The notes beneath the pieces were generated by a model. The model searched no databases. It was given only the letters and a program-made list of their open reading frames with translations, and was not told where the DNA came from. This document shows positions 54,202 to 63,393 of a stretch of DNA of 64,000 nt, in pieces (the stretch's first letter is position 1; each line of letters opens with the position of its first letter). The stretch spans positions 1 through 64,000 of the forward strand of contig NZ_BMDJ01000007.1 of assembly GCF_014635725.1 (NCBI RefSeq). The letters are read 5' to 3'. A program made the translations under genes and the position numbers. The stretch is from Pedobacter mendelii. Its GTDB lineage: Bacteria > Bacteroidota > Bacteroidia > Sphingobacteriales > Sphingobacteriaceae.

Positions 54202-55236
54202 TCACTTCAAAAACTCTACATTCCAAATCTTCTCAGCTTTTCTACCAATTAACCAAAAAGATGCAGCTAATACCGAAAAGAATAAAGCTTTATGCCAGCT
54301 ATCCCAAAAATATTCGAAATAACGGGTATAAAGATTGATGAAGAGAAAAGTAATCCCAAATTCTCTGGCAATATCATCATGGTATTTTAATCCGAAAACG
54401 GTGCTAGCTACACAAACTCCTGCAGAAATTAAAGCCCAATAAAATAGGTTTAATTGCCTTACGGTATACCATTCTTCTAAACTGGCAAAGTTGCCGAATA
54501 CAGATAATGCCCATAAAGAAATGAAAAGATAAACCATCCCTGCTATGTAGGTTACCTGAAAGAAATGCTGCGTTTTCGGTATCGCTTTCATTATGAAAGA
54601 TGCTGCGGTTAACACTGCACCAAATACTACAAAACGTAATGGATAATTCATTCCGAGGAAATAATAATTCCAACGGCTTAAATAACCTGTTTCTGTTCCA
54701 AACCAGGCACCAAGAGATATTAAAGCAAAAATCCAGATTAATCTTGAGGTAAAAATGTATCCTAAAGTGCCATAAATGAAAACTGAAATCAATATAAGAA
54801 TAGAAAAATTACCCGAACCGTTATCAATGGCTTTACCAAAATAAGCAATGGCGTTGGCTGTTAATAGAATTGCTGAAAATACAATAGCTTCGTTGCTAAA
54901 TTTTAAATGTGCCAGTTTCTTCTTTCTTCTGAAACCCAAAATATATAACCAAGCTGCTAAACCACCTGATACAATTGCGATAACTATATTAGGTGTATTG
55001 TAAACGCGTTTTAAATAATTGAGTATGGTGTTATCGATTAATAGCGAGCCGAGTGCAATAAATCCGCAGGCCAAGGCAACCCAAAATGCATATTGTGCTA
55101 ATCTCAACCAATCGAAATTTTTAGCTTCGTAGCTTTTACGTAGTTTATTACTTGTTTCTTCGTTTATGAATCCATCACTTTGCCATTGCTCAATCATATC
55201 ATCAAGAAACTCACTCTTTTCTCTGTCAACTTTCAT
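54202..55236 (-). CDS. DUF2157 family membrane protein
   Basis: This 344-residue protein starts with a soluble helical domain (EKSEFLDDMIEQWQSDGFINEETSNKLRKSY, 5-35), the mark of DUF2157, followed by about nine membrane helices. Function is unknown. The last helix ends in the basic RKAEKIWNVEFLK. It is on the same strand as the antiporter gene upstream but separated from it by a tandem-repeat array. Confidence 0.85.
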   Translation of the reverse strand: MKVDREKSEFLDDMIEQWQSDGFINEETSNKLRKSYEAKNFDWLRLAQYAFWVALACGFIALGSLLIDNTILNYLKRVYNTPNIVIAIVSGGLAAWLYILGFRRKKKLAHLKFSNEAIVFSAILLTANAIAYFGKAIDNGSGNFSILILISVFIYGTLGYIFTSRLIWIFALISLGAWFGTETGYLSRWNYYFLGMNYPLRFVVFGAVLTAASFIMKAIPKTQHFFQVTYIAGMVYLFISLWALSVFGNFASLEEWYTVRQLNLFYWALISAGVCVASTVFGLKYHDDIAREFGITFLFINLYTRYFEYFWDSWHKALFFSVLAASFWLIGRKAEKIWNVEFLK

Positions 55237-55265
55237 AGGTTGGGTTGTACGCGAAGATATAAATT

Positions 55266-55406
55266 AGTATCAATATGTGAATGTTAAGTATCAAGATGTG
55301 AGTATCTAGTATCAAGATGCGGGTATTAAGTATCAAGGTGTGAGTATTAAGTATCAATATGTGAGTATCAAGTATTAAGATGTGAGTATATAGTATTGAG
55401 GCGCAC
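55266..55406. repeat. 21-bp tandem repeat array, about 6.7 units
   Basis: Units start at 55266, 55287, 55308, 55329, 55350, 55371 and 55392. Each begins AGTATCAA or AGTATTAA, then GATGTGAGTAT-like sequence. The unit is 21 bp, a multiple of three, so the minus strand is open for 60 codons with a repeated THILILD/N heptad; this open frame is not a credible gene. The array lies between two genes and may vary in number between strains. Confidence 0.9.
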
Positions 55407-55415
55407 AACTGATAG

Positions 55416-57629
55416 TTAAATCACTTTTTTAATTTTCTTATTGTTTCCAACAATCCAAATCACATCACCATTATCGAAAATAAAATCTGATGAGGGATTT
55501 AAGATTCTATCAGCGCCACGTTCAATACCAACAATTAATGCTTGCGCTTTTTCACGAATGCCTGCATTTCTAATGCTCATTCCATAAACTGGCGATTCCG
55601 TATTTATCACCACTTTCTGCAAAGTCATTTCATTATCAGGGAAACTTTTCTCCTGCTCATTTTCTGGCATGTCTATCTCTAAAATTGATTTTACGGCAGC
55701 TAGTTGGTCGTCGGCTCCAATTAAAAGTAATTTATCATTTGGGTAAAGTCTTTCCTCTCTTCCTGGGGTTGGAATAGAATTTCTTCCACGTTCAATCATG
55801 GCAATATTAACACCATATTTTTCACGAATCATTAGTGCTGATAAAGTTTTACCCACAACTTCCGACTCTGGTGAAACCGTTAATTCGGCCAAATGTGTAT
55901 CCCATGGTAAAATTGCTGGTTTTTGGTTTTCACGAGCATTCAGATTCAACATGAAACGTTTCTCTAATTTATCATAGAAAGATTGTAATCTTCGAGAAAA
56001 AATAATCATCCCTATAACAATTAAACCTAAAGCAATTCCCGCCGCAACCCAGGTATCGAAAAATTCATACATTAAAAATCCAACAAAGAAAATTCCTAGT
56101 GCAATTCTGAAAAATTCAATAGCAATTAATGGTCCTCTGGTGTATTTTTTATTTAGCCAAAGATGCGAATAAGCTGTTTTTTGAATCCTTCGGATAGACA
56201 ATGCCCAAAGAAAAGGTGCCATTAAAATAAAAGATACTACAATACTTATGATGATTGAAGTTAGGCTGTTAGCAATATTTTTAACGATAAAAGGCTGAAC
56301 ATAACGATAAGTAAGAAAGATAATCGCGATAATAATAACCGAATGAATGATGGTATTGAAAATGTATGAACGCAGCAATATTCTCCAATCGCTTAATGTT
56401 GTGATACCTTCAGTACTAGAACTATATCTATCTATCCCATCAAGCCATTTTTGTGGTAAAACACGTTTCAGAAATTCGTAAAAAGGCTCAGAAAGTTTGA
56501 TGAGGTAAGGCGAAGTAAATGTTGTTATGGCTGCAGCAGCAACGGCAATAGGGTAAAGAAAATCACTTGTTACTTTTAACGTTAAGCCCAATGAAGCGAT
56601 AATAAATGAAAACTCCCCAATTTGTGCCAAGCTCATACCCGATTGAACCGAAGTTTTTAAAGGTTGTCCCGACAATAATGCACCTAGAATGGTAAAAAGG
56701 ATTTTGCCAAAAATAATTACGGCTGTTGATACCAATATGGGAACCGCATATTTAACCAACATTGCCGGGTCGATAAGCATCCCAACGGAAACAAAAAATA
56801 CCGCTGCAAATAAGTCTTTTACAGATTTGGTTAAATGTTCTATCCTTTCGGCTTGTGTAGTTTCTGCCAAGATAGAACCCATGATAAATGCACCAAGGGC
56901 AGGAGAGAAACCAACTTTATCGGCTAGTAAAACCATAACTAAACATAAGGCTAATGATACAACCAACATGGTTTCATCGTTCATTAGCTTTTTAGTTGCT
57001 TTTAAAAATGATGGGATAAGAAATATGCCACCCAAAAACCATAATACCAGGAAAAATGCAAGCTTTAAAATAGAGAAAAGCATTTCCGTTCCGGCAGATT
57101 GCTGACTTACCGCTAAAGTTGAAAATAGTACCAATAGCAAAATGGCTACTAAATCTTCAACAATTAAAACTCCAAAAACTAAGCCTGCAAATTTTTTATG
57201 CTTTAAACCAAGTTCTTCAAAAGCTTTTATGGCTATCATTGTTGATGATATGGAGAGAATTCCACCGAAAAATAAGCTATCCATATCTTTCCAGCCCATC
57301 GCTTTACCAGCTAGATAGCCTGCCAAAATTATAAATAACACCTTAACGATAGCTGTGATAGATGCCGAACCGCCAACCTTAACCAGTTTTTTGAAACTAA
57401 ACTCTAAACCTAAACTAAAAAGAAGAAAGATTACGCCAATTTCACCCCAAATATTAATACTTTTTGTATCGGTTACTGTTGGAAAAAAGCTTAAATGTGA
57501 ACCAACCAAAAGGCCAGCTAAAATGTATCCTAAAACTAAAGGCTGTTTAATGCTTTTAAATATTAATGTGGTTATCCCTGCTGCGGCAAGTATTAAACCT
57601 AAATCGGCAATTAAATCGGGTAGGTGCAT
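55416..57629 (-). CDS. CPA2-family cation:proton antiporter (KefB-type) with two RCK_C domains
   Basis: The protein has 737 residues. The first 380 form the Na+/H+ exchanger domain with about twelve helices, including GVIFLLFSLGLEFSFKKL near 47 and ALGAFIMGSILAETTQAERI near 240. A further membrane segment group lies at 420-545. The C-terminus has two TrkA-C (RCK_C) domains (570-640 and 660-735), with LTVSPESEVVGKTLSALMI and VVINTESPVYGMSIRNAGI. No nucleotide-binding TrkA-N domain is seen between them. It exchanges K+ or Na+ for protons; ligand control is presumably by the RCK_C pair. Confidence 0.9.
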   Translation of the reverse strand: MHLPDLIADLGLILAAAGITTLIFKSIKQPLVLGYILAGLLVGSHLSFFPTVTDTKSINIWGEIGVIFLLFSLGLEFSFKKLVKVGGSASITAIVKVLFIILAGYLAGKAMGWKDMDSLFFGGILSISSTMIAIKAFEELGLKHKKFAGLVFGVLIVEDLVAILLLVLFSTLAVSQQSAGTEMLFSILKLAFFLVLWFLGGIFLIPSFLKATKKLMNDETMLVVSLALCLVMVLLADKVGFSPALGAFIMGSILAETTQAERIEHLTKSVKDLFAAVFFVSVGMLIDPAMLVKYAVPILVSTAVIIFGKILFTILGALLSGQPLKTSVQSGMSLAQIGEFSFIIASLGLTLKVTSDFLYPIAVAAAAITTFTSPYLIKLSEPFYEFLKRVLPQKWLDGIDRYSSSTEGITTLSDWRILLRSYIFNTIIHSVIIIAIIFLTYRYVQPFIVKNIANSLTSIIISIVVSFILMAPFLWALSIRRIQKTAYSHLWLNKKYTRGPLIAIEFFRIALGIFFVGFLMYEFFDTWVAAGIALGLIVIGMIIFSRRLQSFYDKLEKRFMLNLNARENQKPAILPWDTHLAELTVSPESEVVGKTLSALMIREKYGVNIAMIERGRNSIPTPGREERLYPNDKLLLIGADDQLAAVKSILEIDMPENEQEKSFPDNEMTLQKVVINTESPVYGMSIRNAGIREKAQALIVGIERGADRILNPSSDFIFDNGDVIWIVGNNKKIKKVI

Positions 57630-57835
57630 GTAGTAAAATTTGGTACTGAGGTAGTAATATACAAAACTATAGTTGAGCCATAGATTTTTTATGAGATAGA
57701 TTCGTTACACCTCAATAAATAATACTTAAATTTTACCAGACTAGATGTTTTCAGATTTAAGCAAATTTATCACACCAAATTTAAAAACAGGTTTTATCTT
57801 AAATCATTTTGCAACAAGAATTACCTAAAAAGGAT
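57630..57835. other. intergenic, no feature seen
   Basis: About 200 bp of AT-rich sequence between the start of the antiporter gene and the end of ribF. No repeat or RNA feature is clear. Confidence 0.35.
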
Positions 57836-58849
57836 TTACTCTGATTCCAACGATTTGAAGTAGCCAAGCGTATTTTCTTTGTCTTTCTGCAGTTGTAGTT
57901 TCAACGCATCCAAGCCGGTAAATTTTACATCATGGCGAAGAAATTTTAAAAAGTTCATCTTAATATCCTGACCATAAATTTCCTGATTAAAATCAAAAAT
58001 ATTAACCTCAATATTTCTGGTCATACCGTTTATTGTAGGTCGCTGGCCAATATAAGCCATACCTTTAAATGTTGAGTATTGAGAATCTAAAACCGAAGTG
58101 CTATTTCTTGAACGTTCATCTATAGCAAGATTTGTTTGTGCAGGTTCAAGGCTCATCGTTACAGTAACGGCATAAATTCCATCGCCTGGAATCAGTTTGT
58201 AGGTTTCCTCTACAAAAATATTAGCGGTTGGGAAACCTATGGTTCTTCCAATTTTATCGCCCTTTATTACCCGTCCATAAATGGAAAAAGGATAACCTAA
58301 ATAATCTGCGGCTAAACTAACATCACCAGCCAAAAGTGCCTGACGAATTTTAGATGAACTTACCGCAACATCATGAATATCCTGTTCCATAATTTCTTCA
58401 ACGGTGAAATCAAAATGCAATCCAGCAGCCTTTAAATCAGATAAATTTCCTGAACGGTCTTTACCAAAGCGATGGTCGTAGCCGATAATTATGTGTTTGG
58501 TGCCGATGTTATTTACTAACGTGTTTTTAATATAATCTTCAGGTATCTGATTGGAAAAATCTCTTGTAAAAGGCGTAATTATAAGATGATCAACGCCAAG
58601 GCTTTTTAAAATTTCGGCTTTTTCGTTAATTGTACTAATCATTTTCAAATCCTGATTTTCCGGGTCAATAATCATTCGTGGATGTGGGAAAAATGTTAAA
58701 ATAACGCTTTCACCTCCATCAGCTTTTGCTTTTTCTACCAGTTGTTTTATAATTTTTTGATGACCAAAATGTACGCCGTCAAAAGTACCGATAGTTACAA
58801 TGGCATTGTTTAATTTATTAAAATCGCTAAGGTTATGGTATATTTTCAA
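57836..58849 (-). CDS. ribF: bifunctional riboflavin kinase / FAD synthetase
   Basis: The 337-residue enzyme makes FMN and then FAD. The N-terminal nucleotidyltransferase domain has GTFDGVHFGHQKII at 22-35, HPRMIIDP, and IGYDHRFGKDRSG near 120. The C-terminal kinase has GRVIKGDKIGRTIGFPTANI near 190 and DGIYAV. The start is TTG at 58849 directly before the conserved KIYHNLSDFNKLNNAIVTIG; no ATG fits. It complements ribBA at 5.4 kb. Confidence 0.96.
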   Translation of the reverse strand: MKIYHNLSDFNKLNNAIVTIGTFDGVHFGHQKIIKQLVEKAKADGGESVILTFFPHPRMIIDPENQDLKMISTINEKAEILKSLGVDHLIITPFTRDFSNQIPEDYIKNTLVNNIGTKHIIIGYDHRFGKDRSGNLSDLKAAGLHFDFTVEEIMEQDIHDVAVSSSKIRQALLAGDVSLAADYLGYPFSIYGRVIKGDKIGRTIGFPTANIFVEETYKLIPGDGIYAVTVTMSLEPAQTNLAIDERSRNSTSVLDSQYSTFKGMAYIGQRPTINGMTRNIEVNIFDFNQEIYGQDIKMNFLKFLRHDVKFTGLDALKLQLQKDKENTLGYFKSLESE

Positions 58850-58879
58850 GGGTATTTTTTTATTTAATTAGGTTTTGCA

Positions 58880-59020
58880 TGAGGGATGGAAGCGGTATCC
58901 CCCGATTTAAGCATTGTTGTTTATTATTTTGCGGCATGCTTGCTTGTTTCACAGGTTTCATCGGGGATTTTTAGCGTACAGCCCGACCCCTTGCGTAGCT
59001 TGGGGGCATGCCGAAATTAT
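58880..59020. repeat. structured intergenic repeat upstream of ribF
   Basis: Two pairs of complementary arms interleave: ATCCCCCGAT (58898-58907) with ATCGGGGAT (58960-58968), and CGGCATGC (58932-58939) with GCATGCCG (59006-59013). The order is arm 1, arm 2, arm 1', arm 2', a pseudoknot layout. CCCC...GGGG also pairs within 58987-59006. It is G+C-richer than the flanks and lies between ribF and the YitT gene. Such blocks resemble interspersed repeats of this group; function unknown. Confidence 0.55.
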
Positions 59021-59032
59021 TTTCTATTTAGT

Positions 59033-59893
59033 TTAATGTAGTGCATGTCGTTTTACCACACCACCTTTTAAATCGGCAATTTGTTGTTGTATTATAAATG
59101 CATCGGCATCAATTTGTCTTATGGCTGTTTGTAATTTGCTCATTTCCAGTTTGGTTACCACCGTGAAAATAATATCAATATCTTTTTTCTCGCCGTAACC
59201 GCCTTCACCCTTGTAAATGGTTACACCACGTTTCATATCGGTGATTATGTAAGCTTTAATGGCTTCCTGATGTTCGGATATTATGGTTACACCTGTATAT
59301 TGCTCGATACCATTTACTATAAAATCGATTGTGCTGGACGCCGATAAATACGTTAAAATTGCATATAAAGCTGTTTCGATATTTAAAAAATACGCGGCAA
59401 AGGCAAAAATTATAATGTTTAGGATAAGTATAATATTTCCTACCGTTAGTATGCTATTTTTACTAATGTAAAGTGCTAATACTTCGGTTCCGTCAATCAC
59501 GCAACCTCCCCGCATGGCAAGCCCGATGCCGCCGCCAAGAAATAAACCACCAAAAAATGCGATTAGTAATTTATCGTGTGTTATTGGTTGAAATGGCAAT
59601 ACAATTAAAGCAATTGAAAGGGCTGTAATGGCTATAGCGGTTTTAAAAGCAAAGCCTTTTCCAATTTGTTTATAACCTAAAAAAATAAATGGAATATTAA
59701 TAATTACGATTAAGTAAGATAAATTCCACCCGGTTAAAGTACTTAACAATAAGGAAATTCCTGTAACACCTCCATCAATAAAGTGGCTGGGCATTAAAAA
59801 ACTTTTTAAACCAAAACAAGCTGATGTAACACCTGCAGCAATTAAAAGAATTTCTTTTATAAATCTGGTGTTCTTGTTTTTTATGTTGTTCAT
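59033..59893 (-). CDS. YitT family membrane protein (DUF161/DUF2179)
   Basis: The protein has 286 residues. Five to six membrane helices lie in 15-180 (ILLIAAGVTSACFGLKSFLMP at the start; GGGIGLAMRGGCVIDGTEVLALYI). A C-terminal soluble DUF2179 domain starts near 200 (GVTIYKGEGGYGEKKDIDIIFTVVTKLEMSKL). Its function is unknown. It overlaps the upstream truB by four bases (ATGA), so it is the last gene of the ftsX-to-yitT run. Confidence 0.93.
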   Translation of the reverse strand: MNNIKNKNTRFIKEILLIAAGVTSACFGLKSFLMPSHFIDGGVTGISLLLSTLTGWNLSYLIVIINIPFIFLGYKQIGKGFAFKTAIAITALSIALIVLPFQPITHDKLLIAFFGGLFLGGGIGLAMRGGCVIDGTEVLALYISKNSILTVGNIILILNIIIFAFAAYFLNIETALYAILTYLSASSTIDFIVNGIEQYTGVTIISEHQEAIKAYIITDMKRGVTIYKGEGGYGEKKDIDIIFTVVTKLEMSKLQTAIRQIDADAFIIQQQIADLKGGVVKRHALH

Positions 59894-60621
59894 GCTTCTT
59901 CTTGCGCTTTGGCTTCTTCTTTCTTGTTACGAATATAATTAACCAGTTCTAAAACCTCAAATGAATTCTCAAGCAAAAAATTTCCGCTGCGGGTTCTGGT
60001 CAATTTTGAAAGGTACGCTCCGTTGTTTAAATTTTTACCAAAATCAGAAATTAAAGAACGAATATATGTGCCTTTACTGCAAACAATTTTGAAATCAATT
60101 TCAGGTAATTCTATTCTGGTAATTTCAAATTCGGGTACGTTAACAAAGCGTTTCCTAAGCTCTACTTCTTCACCTAAACGTGCTTTTACGTATAAACGTT
60201 CTCCGTTAACTTTTACCGCAGAATGTGCTGGGGGATATTGTTCTATATCGCCAATAAAAGGTTTAGTGGCGGCATAAATTTCGTCTTTAGTAATTTTACT
60301 GATGTCGAAAGTTTTATCAACTTCGGTTTCCATATCGAAAGAAGGCGTTGTAGCGCCTAAAATCAAGGTGCCTGTATACTCCTTTTCTTCTGCCTGGAAA
60401 GTATCTATTTGTTTGGTTAATTTCCCTGTGCAAATTATAAGCAATCCTGTTGCTAACGGATCTAAAGTGCCTGCGTGGCCAACTTTGAGTTTTAATGGTT
60501 TTAAAGAATTACGAATTTTGCCCACCACATCAAAAGATGTCCATTTGTATGGTTTGTTAATTAATAGCAGTTCACCTTCTGCGAAATTGAAATCTTTAAA
60601 TTTTGAATTTTCTGTACTCAC
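59890..60621 (-). CDS. truB: tRNA pseudouridine(55) synthase
   Basis: The 243-residue enzyme makes pseudouridine 55 in the T loop of tRNAs. The catalytic block VGHAGTLDPLATGLLIICTGK near 48-68 holds the nucleophile Asp; NKPYKWTSFDVV near 22 and YPPAHSAVKVNGERLYVKAR near 120 are typical. GTYIRSLISDFG near 190 follows. The start is GTG at 60621. It is 26 bp after uppP in the same operon. Confidence 0.97.
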   Translation of the reverse strand: MSTENSKFKDFNFAEGELLLINKPYKWTSFDVVGKIRNSLKPLKLKVGHAGTLDPLATGLLIICTGKLTKQIDTFQAEEKEYTGTLILGATTPSFDMETEVDKTFDISKITKDEIYAATKPFIGDIEQYPPAHSAVKVNGERLYVKARLGEEVELRKRFVNVPEFEITRIELPEIDFKIVCSKGTYIRSLISDFGKNLNNGAYLSKLTRTRSGNFLLENSFEVLELVNYIRNKKEEAKAQEEA

Positions 60622-60647
60622 AAATCTTTTTTGCGCAAAGATACAGA

Positions 60648-61442
60648 TTATATAATTTGTAGGTTATGGCCAGATAATAACAGAATGATGATGATTAAGC
60701 CTGCTGCAATTCTATAATAACCAAACACCTTGAAACCGTGTTTGTTTAAATATCCGATGAAACTTTTAATAGCTAAAAGTGCAACAATAAAAGCTACAAC
60801 ATTACCAATAATTAACAAGTTAGTTTGCTCGTGCGTAATGGTATTTCCTTCTTTATAAAAATCGAACAGCTTTTTTGCTGTTGCTGCAAACATGGTTGGC
60901 ACAGCTAAAAAGAATGAAAATTCTGCTGCTACTTTTCTGCTTAATTTTTGTGTCATACCACCCACAATTGTTGCTCCAGAACGTGATACGCCAGGAATCA
61001 TAGCAATACATTGAAAAAAACCTATTTTTAAAGCTGTTAAATAAGTGATGTTTTCTTCTTCATTTATGGTCGGTTTATTAAACCATTTATCAACAAATAA
61101 TAAAATTATACCGCCAACTAAAAGAGATATACCAACAGCCATCGGACTTTCTAATAGCTCATCTATTTTCTTGCTTAATAAAAGACCAAAAACAGCAGCT
61201 GGAATAAAAGCAACCAAAAGTTTGATGTAAAAATTAATAGATTTAAAAAACCTTTTAAAGTAGAGTACAACTACCGAAAGAATGGCGCCCAATTGTATTG
61301 CAATGGTAAAGAGTTTAACGAAAGGATCTGTCGCTATGCCCATGAAGGATGATGCGATAATCATGTGACCGGTACTTGATACTGGCAAAAACTCGGTTAA
61401 TCCTTCGATAACTGCTAGGATAATGGCTTCAAAAGAATTCAT
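60648..61442 (-). CDS. uppP: undecaprenyl-diphosphatase (BacA-type)
   Basis: This 264-residue membrane enzyme recycles undecaprenyl pyrophosphate to the phosphate used for peptidoglycan and for the exopolysaccharide made by the 11-24 kb locus. The active-site motifs [17 protein letters not shown] at 14-30 and [14 protein letters not shown] near 150 are intact. About eight membrane helices are seen. Length is normal. It precedes truB in a conserved order. Confidence 0.97.
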   Translation of the reverse strand: MNSFEAIILAVIEGLTEFLPVSSTGHMIIASSFMGIATDPFVKLFTIAIQLGAILSVVVLYFKRFFKSINFYIKLLVAFIPAAVFGLLLSKKIDELLESPMAVGISLLVGGIILLFVDKWFNKPTINEEENITYLTALKIGFFQCIAMIPGVSRSGATIVGGMTQKLSRKVAAEFSFFLAVPTMFAATAKKLFDFYKEGNTITHEQTNLLIIGNVVAFIVALLAIKSFIGYLNKHGFKVFGYYRIAAGLIIIILLLSGHNLQII

Positions 61443-61507
61443 AAGAATTTGTTAATTGGCTATTGCCAAAGTAATTTTGTTTTATATTTTTTTAATTTTT
61501 CATCCTT

Positions 61508-61846
61508 CTATATCAAGGTTAGGTCTTCGGCAATTGCTTGGGATACTATTCTATCGAAAGGGTCATTATTGAAAAATTCAAGATTTAATAACGTTGTTAA
61601 ATGAGTTTCATTGATTGCTATGATTTCTGTTTGATTACGTTCCGCAAAACGATATAAATCATTAAACCCAAGATTTATTGTAAGTTTTCCAATTTGCATT
61701 TTTATGGCAATTTCCCATAAAGAAGCAATGCTTATAAAACAAGATTCGTTAATGTCAGAAATTTTTGTTTTTAACGTGGCTGGTAATTGATTATCGCCGG
61801 CTACGAACCATAGAAATGTATGTGTATCTAAGAGAAAGGCCATCAA
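61508..61846 (-). CDS. type II toxin, PIN-domain ribonuclease (VapC-like)
   Basis: The 112-residue protein is a short PIN domain: LLDTHTFLWFVAGD with the first acidic residue near 7, ISIASLWEIAIKMQIGKLTI with Glu near 44, and NDPFDRIVSQAIAEDLTLI with the Asp near 94 and 97. Such toxins cleave tRNA or rRNA. Its start overlaps the stop of the upstream antitoxin (ATGA at 61843-61846). The C-terminus ends soon after the fourth motif, so it may lack one short strand. It is inserted between DUF3098 and uppP. Confidence 0.88.
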   Translation of the reverse strand: MMAFLLDTHTFLWFVAGDNQLPATLKTKISDINESCFISIASLWEIAIKMQIGKLTINLGFNDLYRFAERNQTEIIAINETHLTTLLNLEFFNNDPFDRIVSQAIAEDLTLI

Positions 61847-62046
61847 ATATAATCTGCAAACATATCTAATGGCTCATCGAAATCATCTGCCAATTTAATT
61901 TTGCCCTTGGCAAATCCAAATTCACGCGATTTTATTTCCGGTTTATTTTTATGTTTTGTTTTGATAAATTCGACAAAATCTGCAACCTCTTGCCTAAGAT
62001 TCATAGGCAAAGAATTAATTTCTATTTGCAAATTAGTTGTTGTCAT
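61843..62046 (-). CDS. antitoxin of the VapC-like pair (DUF2281-type)
   Basis: From the ATG at 62046 this is a 67-residue protein. It has the start TNLQIEINSLPMNLRQEVADFVEFIKTKHK of DUF2281, a family often paired with PIN toxins, and an acidic C-terminal tail that presumably inhibits the toxin (LADDFDEPLDMFADYI). An upstream extension (ITILFFYFYS) is hydrophobic and comes from an AT-rich run, so I reject it. Overlap with the toxin gene ensures coupled translation. Confidence 0.82.
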   Translation of the reverse strand: MTTTNLQIEINSLPMNLRQEVADFVEFIKTKHKNKPEIKSREFGFAKGKIKLADDFDEPLDMFADYI

Positions 62047-62085
62047 ACTATAAAAATAAAAAAAAAGAATAGTTATCACAAAAGA

Positions 62086-62313
62086 TTATTTCTTTAAAAT
62101 AGCATAAATGCCAAATGCAAAACCTGCCAACACAACCAGCGGTGCCAATAAAGTTCTTCTAAAATCGTAAATGTCTCCGGTTGTGCCCATCATTAAAATG
62201 AACCCAACAACAACTATAGCAATGCTAATTAATAGCAATTGGTAATTCTTTTTGGTAAAAACCAATTCACTTTTTACGTCCTTAACAATCGGACCTGTTT
62301 TTTTTTCTGCCAT
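62086..62313 (-). CDS. DUF3098 small membrane protein
   Basis: The protein has 75 residues from the ATG at 62313 and contains two membrane helices (YQLLLISIAIVVVGFILMMG; LLAPLVVLAGFAFGIYAIL). It is the DUF3098 family, found next to ftsX in many Bacteroidota. Its ATG overlaps the ftsX stop codon by one base. Its role, perhaps in cell division, is not known. Confidence 0.88.
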   Translation of the reverse strand: MAEKKTGPIVKDVKSELVFTKKNYQLLLISIAIVVVGFILMMGTTGDIYDFRRTLLAPLVVLAGFAFGIYAILKK

Positions 62314-63191
62314 TATCTGTAAAGATGATAAGATTTTAAACGTAAATATCTGCTCACTGCAAACCATGTACTTATGCCTGTAATAAAAATTCCAATAATT
62401 AATAAACTAACAAATACAAATCCAAACTCTTTGTAATTATTAAGGATAATAATTTCAGGAACTTCTTTTCTAGCATAAATTAAAGTAGCCAACAAAATAA
62501 TTATTGCAATAAAAGCAGCAATTAACCCGTGTAAGGCTGCAAATAATAAGAAAGGACGTCTGATAAAATTTTTCGTTGCACCAACCAACTGCATACTTTT
62601 AATTAAAAAGCGTTGAGAGTAAATGGCTAGTCGTATTGTGTTGTTTATCAGCGCGATAGAAATAACTAAAAGCACAACAGCAAAAGCTAAAATAATTAAG
62701 CCAATTGTACTTATATTTTTATTTACCATATCAATAAGTGAACTTTGATAGACCACTTCTTTTACAACAGGGTTTTTAGATATATTCGCTTTTAAAGTAT
62801 CTATGCCTTTATTGTTGGCGTATTCTGCCTTTAGGTATACATCAAAAGTAGAAGTTAATGGGTTGTAACCTAAAAAGTTAACAAAATCCTCGCCTAAATC
62901 TTGAGTTAAGTTTCTGGCGGCAAGTTCTTTATTTACATATTGAGTTTGCTTAACTGCAGGATTAGCATTCAGTTCTTTTTGGAATGCCAAAATATCTGCT
63001 TCCTTTGCACCTTCATCAACAATAATATTTAAAACGATGTTTTCTTTAACATAATTAGACAGGTTTTTGGCATGTACAAGTACCAACCCAAGCAGCCCTA
63101 GCATTAATAAAACCAATGCAATACTAAATATAGTAGAGATATATACGGTTTTGGTTTTCTTAGATGCATCACTTACTTCGAATTCTTCCAT
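62313..63191 (-). CDS. ftsX: cell-division protein FtsX
   Basis: The protein has 292 residues from the ATG at 63191. There is a short cytoplasmic start, a first membrane helix (STIFSIALVLLMLGLLGLVLV), a periplasmic domain (about 45-170) and three further helices with the FtsX fold (NISTIGLIILAFAVVLLVISIAL; LFAALHGLIAAFIAIIILLATLIYA). It works with FtsE to activate peptidoglycan hydrolases at division. No ftsE gene is adjacent. An upstream extension to 63341 has no family match and is rejected. Confidence 0.93.
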   Translation of the reverse strand: MEEFEVSDASKKTKTVYISTIFSIALVLLMLGLLGLVLVHAKNLSNYVKENIVLNIIVDEGAKEADILAFQKELNANPAVKQTQYVNKELAARNLTQDLGEDFVNFLGYNPLTSTFDVYLKAEYANNKGIDTLKANISKNPVVKEVVYQSSLIDMVNKNISTIGLIILAFAVVLLVISIALINNTIRLAIYSQRFLIKSMQLVGATKNFIRRPFLLFAALHGLIAAFIAIIILLATLIYARKEVPEIIILNNYKEFGFVFVSLLIIGIFITGISTWFAVSRYLRLKSYHLYR

Positions 63192-63393
63192 GTATTTCAA
63201 TTTTGTTTCTGCGAAAATATAAATTATACCTGATAAACACCAATATAAAGCTTTTGTAAAGAATAATAACGCCCTGAAAGTGCATTTAGTTCGGTATTTA
63301 AATTGCAAATAAAGCATCGGCACTTTATTATTTGGTACCAAACTTAAAGAAGCTGCGTTTATAAACTGACTTAAAACTAAAATCTACCCTAAA

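Noticed and set aside
55226..55408. Open frame encoding repeated THILILD/N heptads
   Set aside because: It is the reading of a 21-bp tandem repeat whose period is a multiple of three; it overlaps the start of a real gene and has no credible start site.
63192..63341. N-terminal extension of FtsX
   Set aside because: Fifty residues rich in Cys, Phe and Arg with no family likeness; the ATG at 63191 fits the usual short cytoplasmic start.
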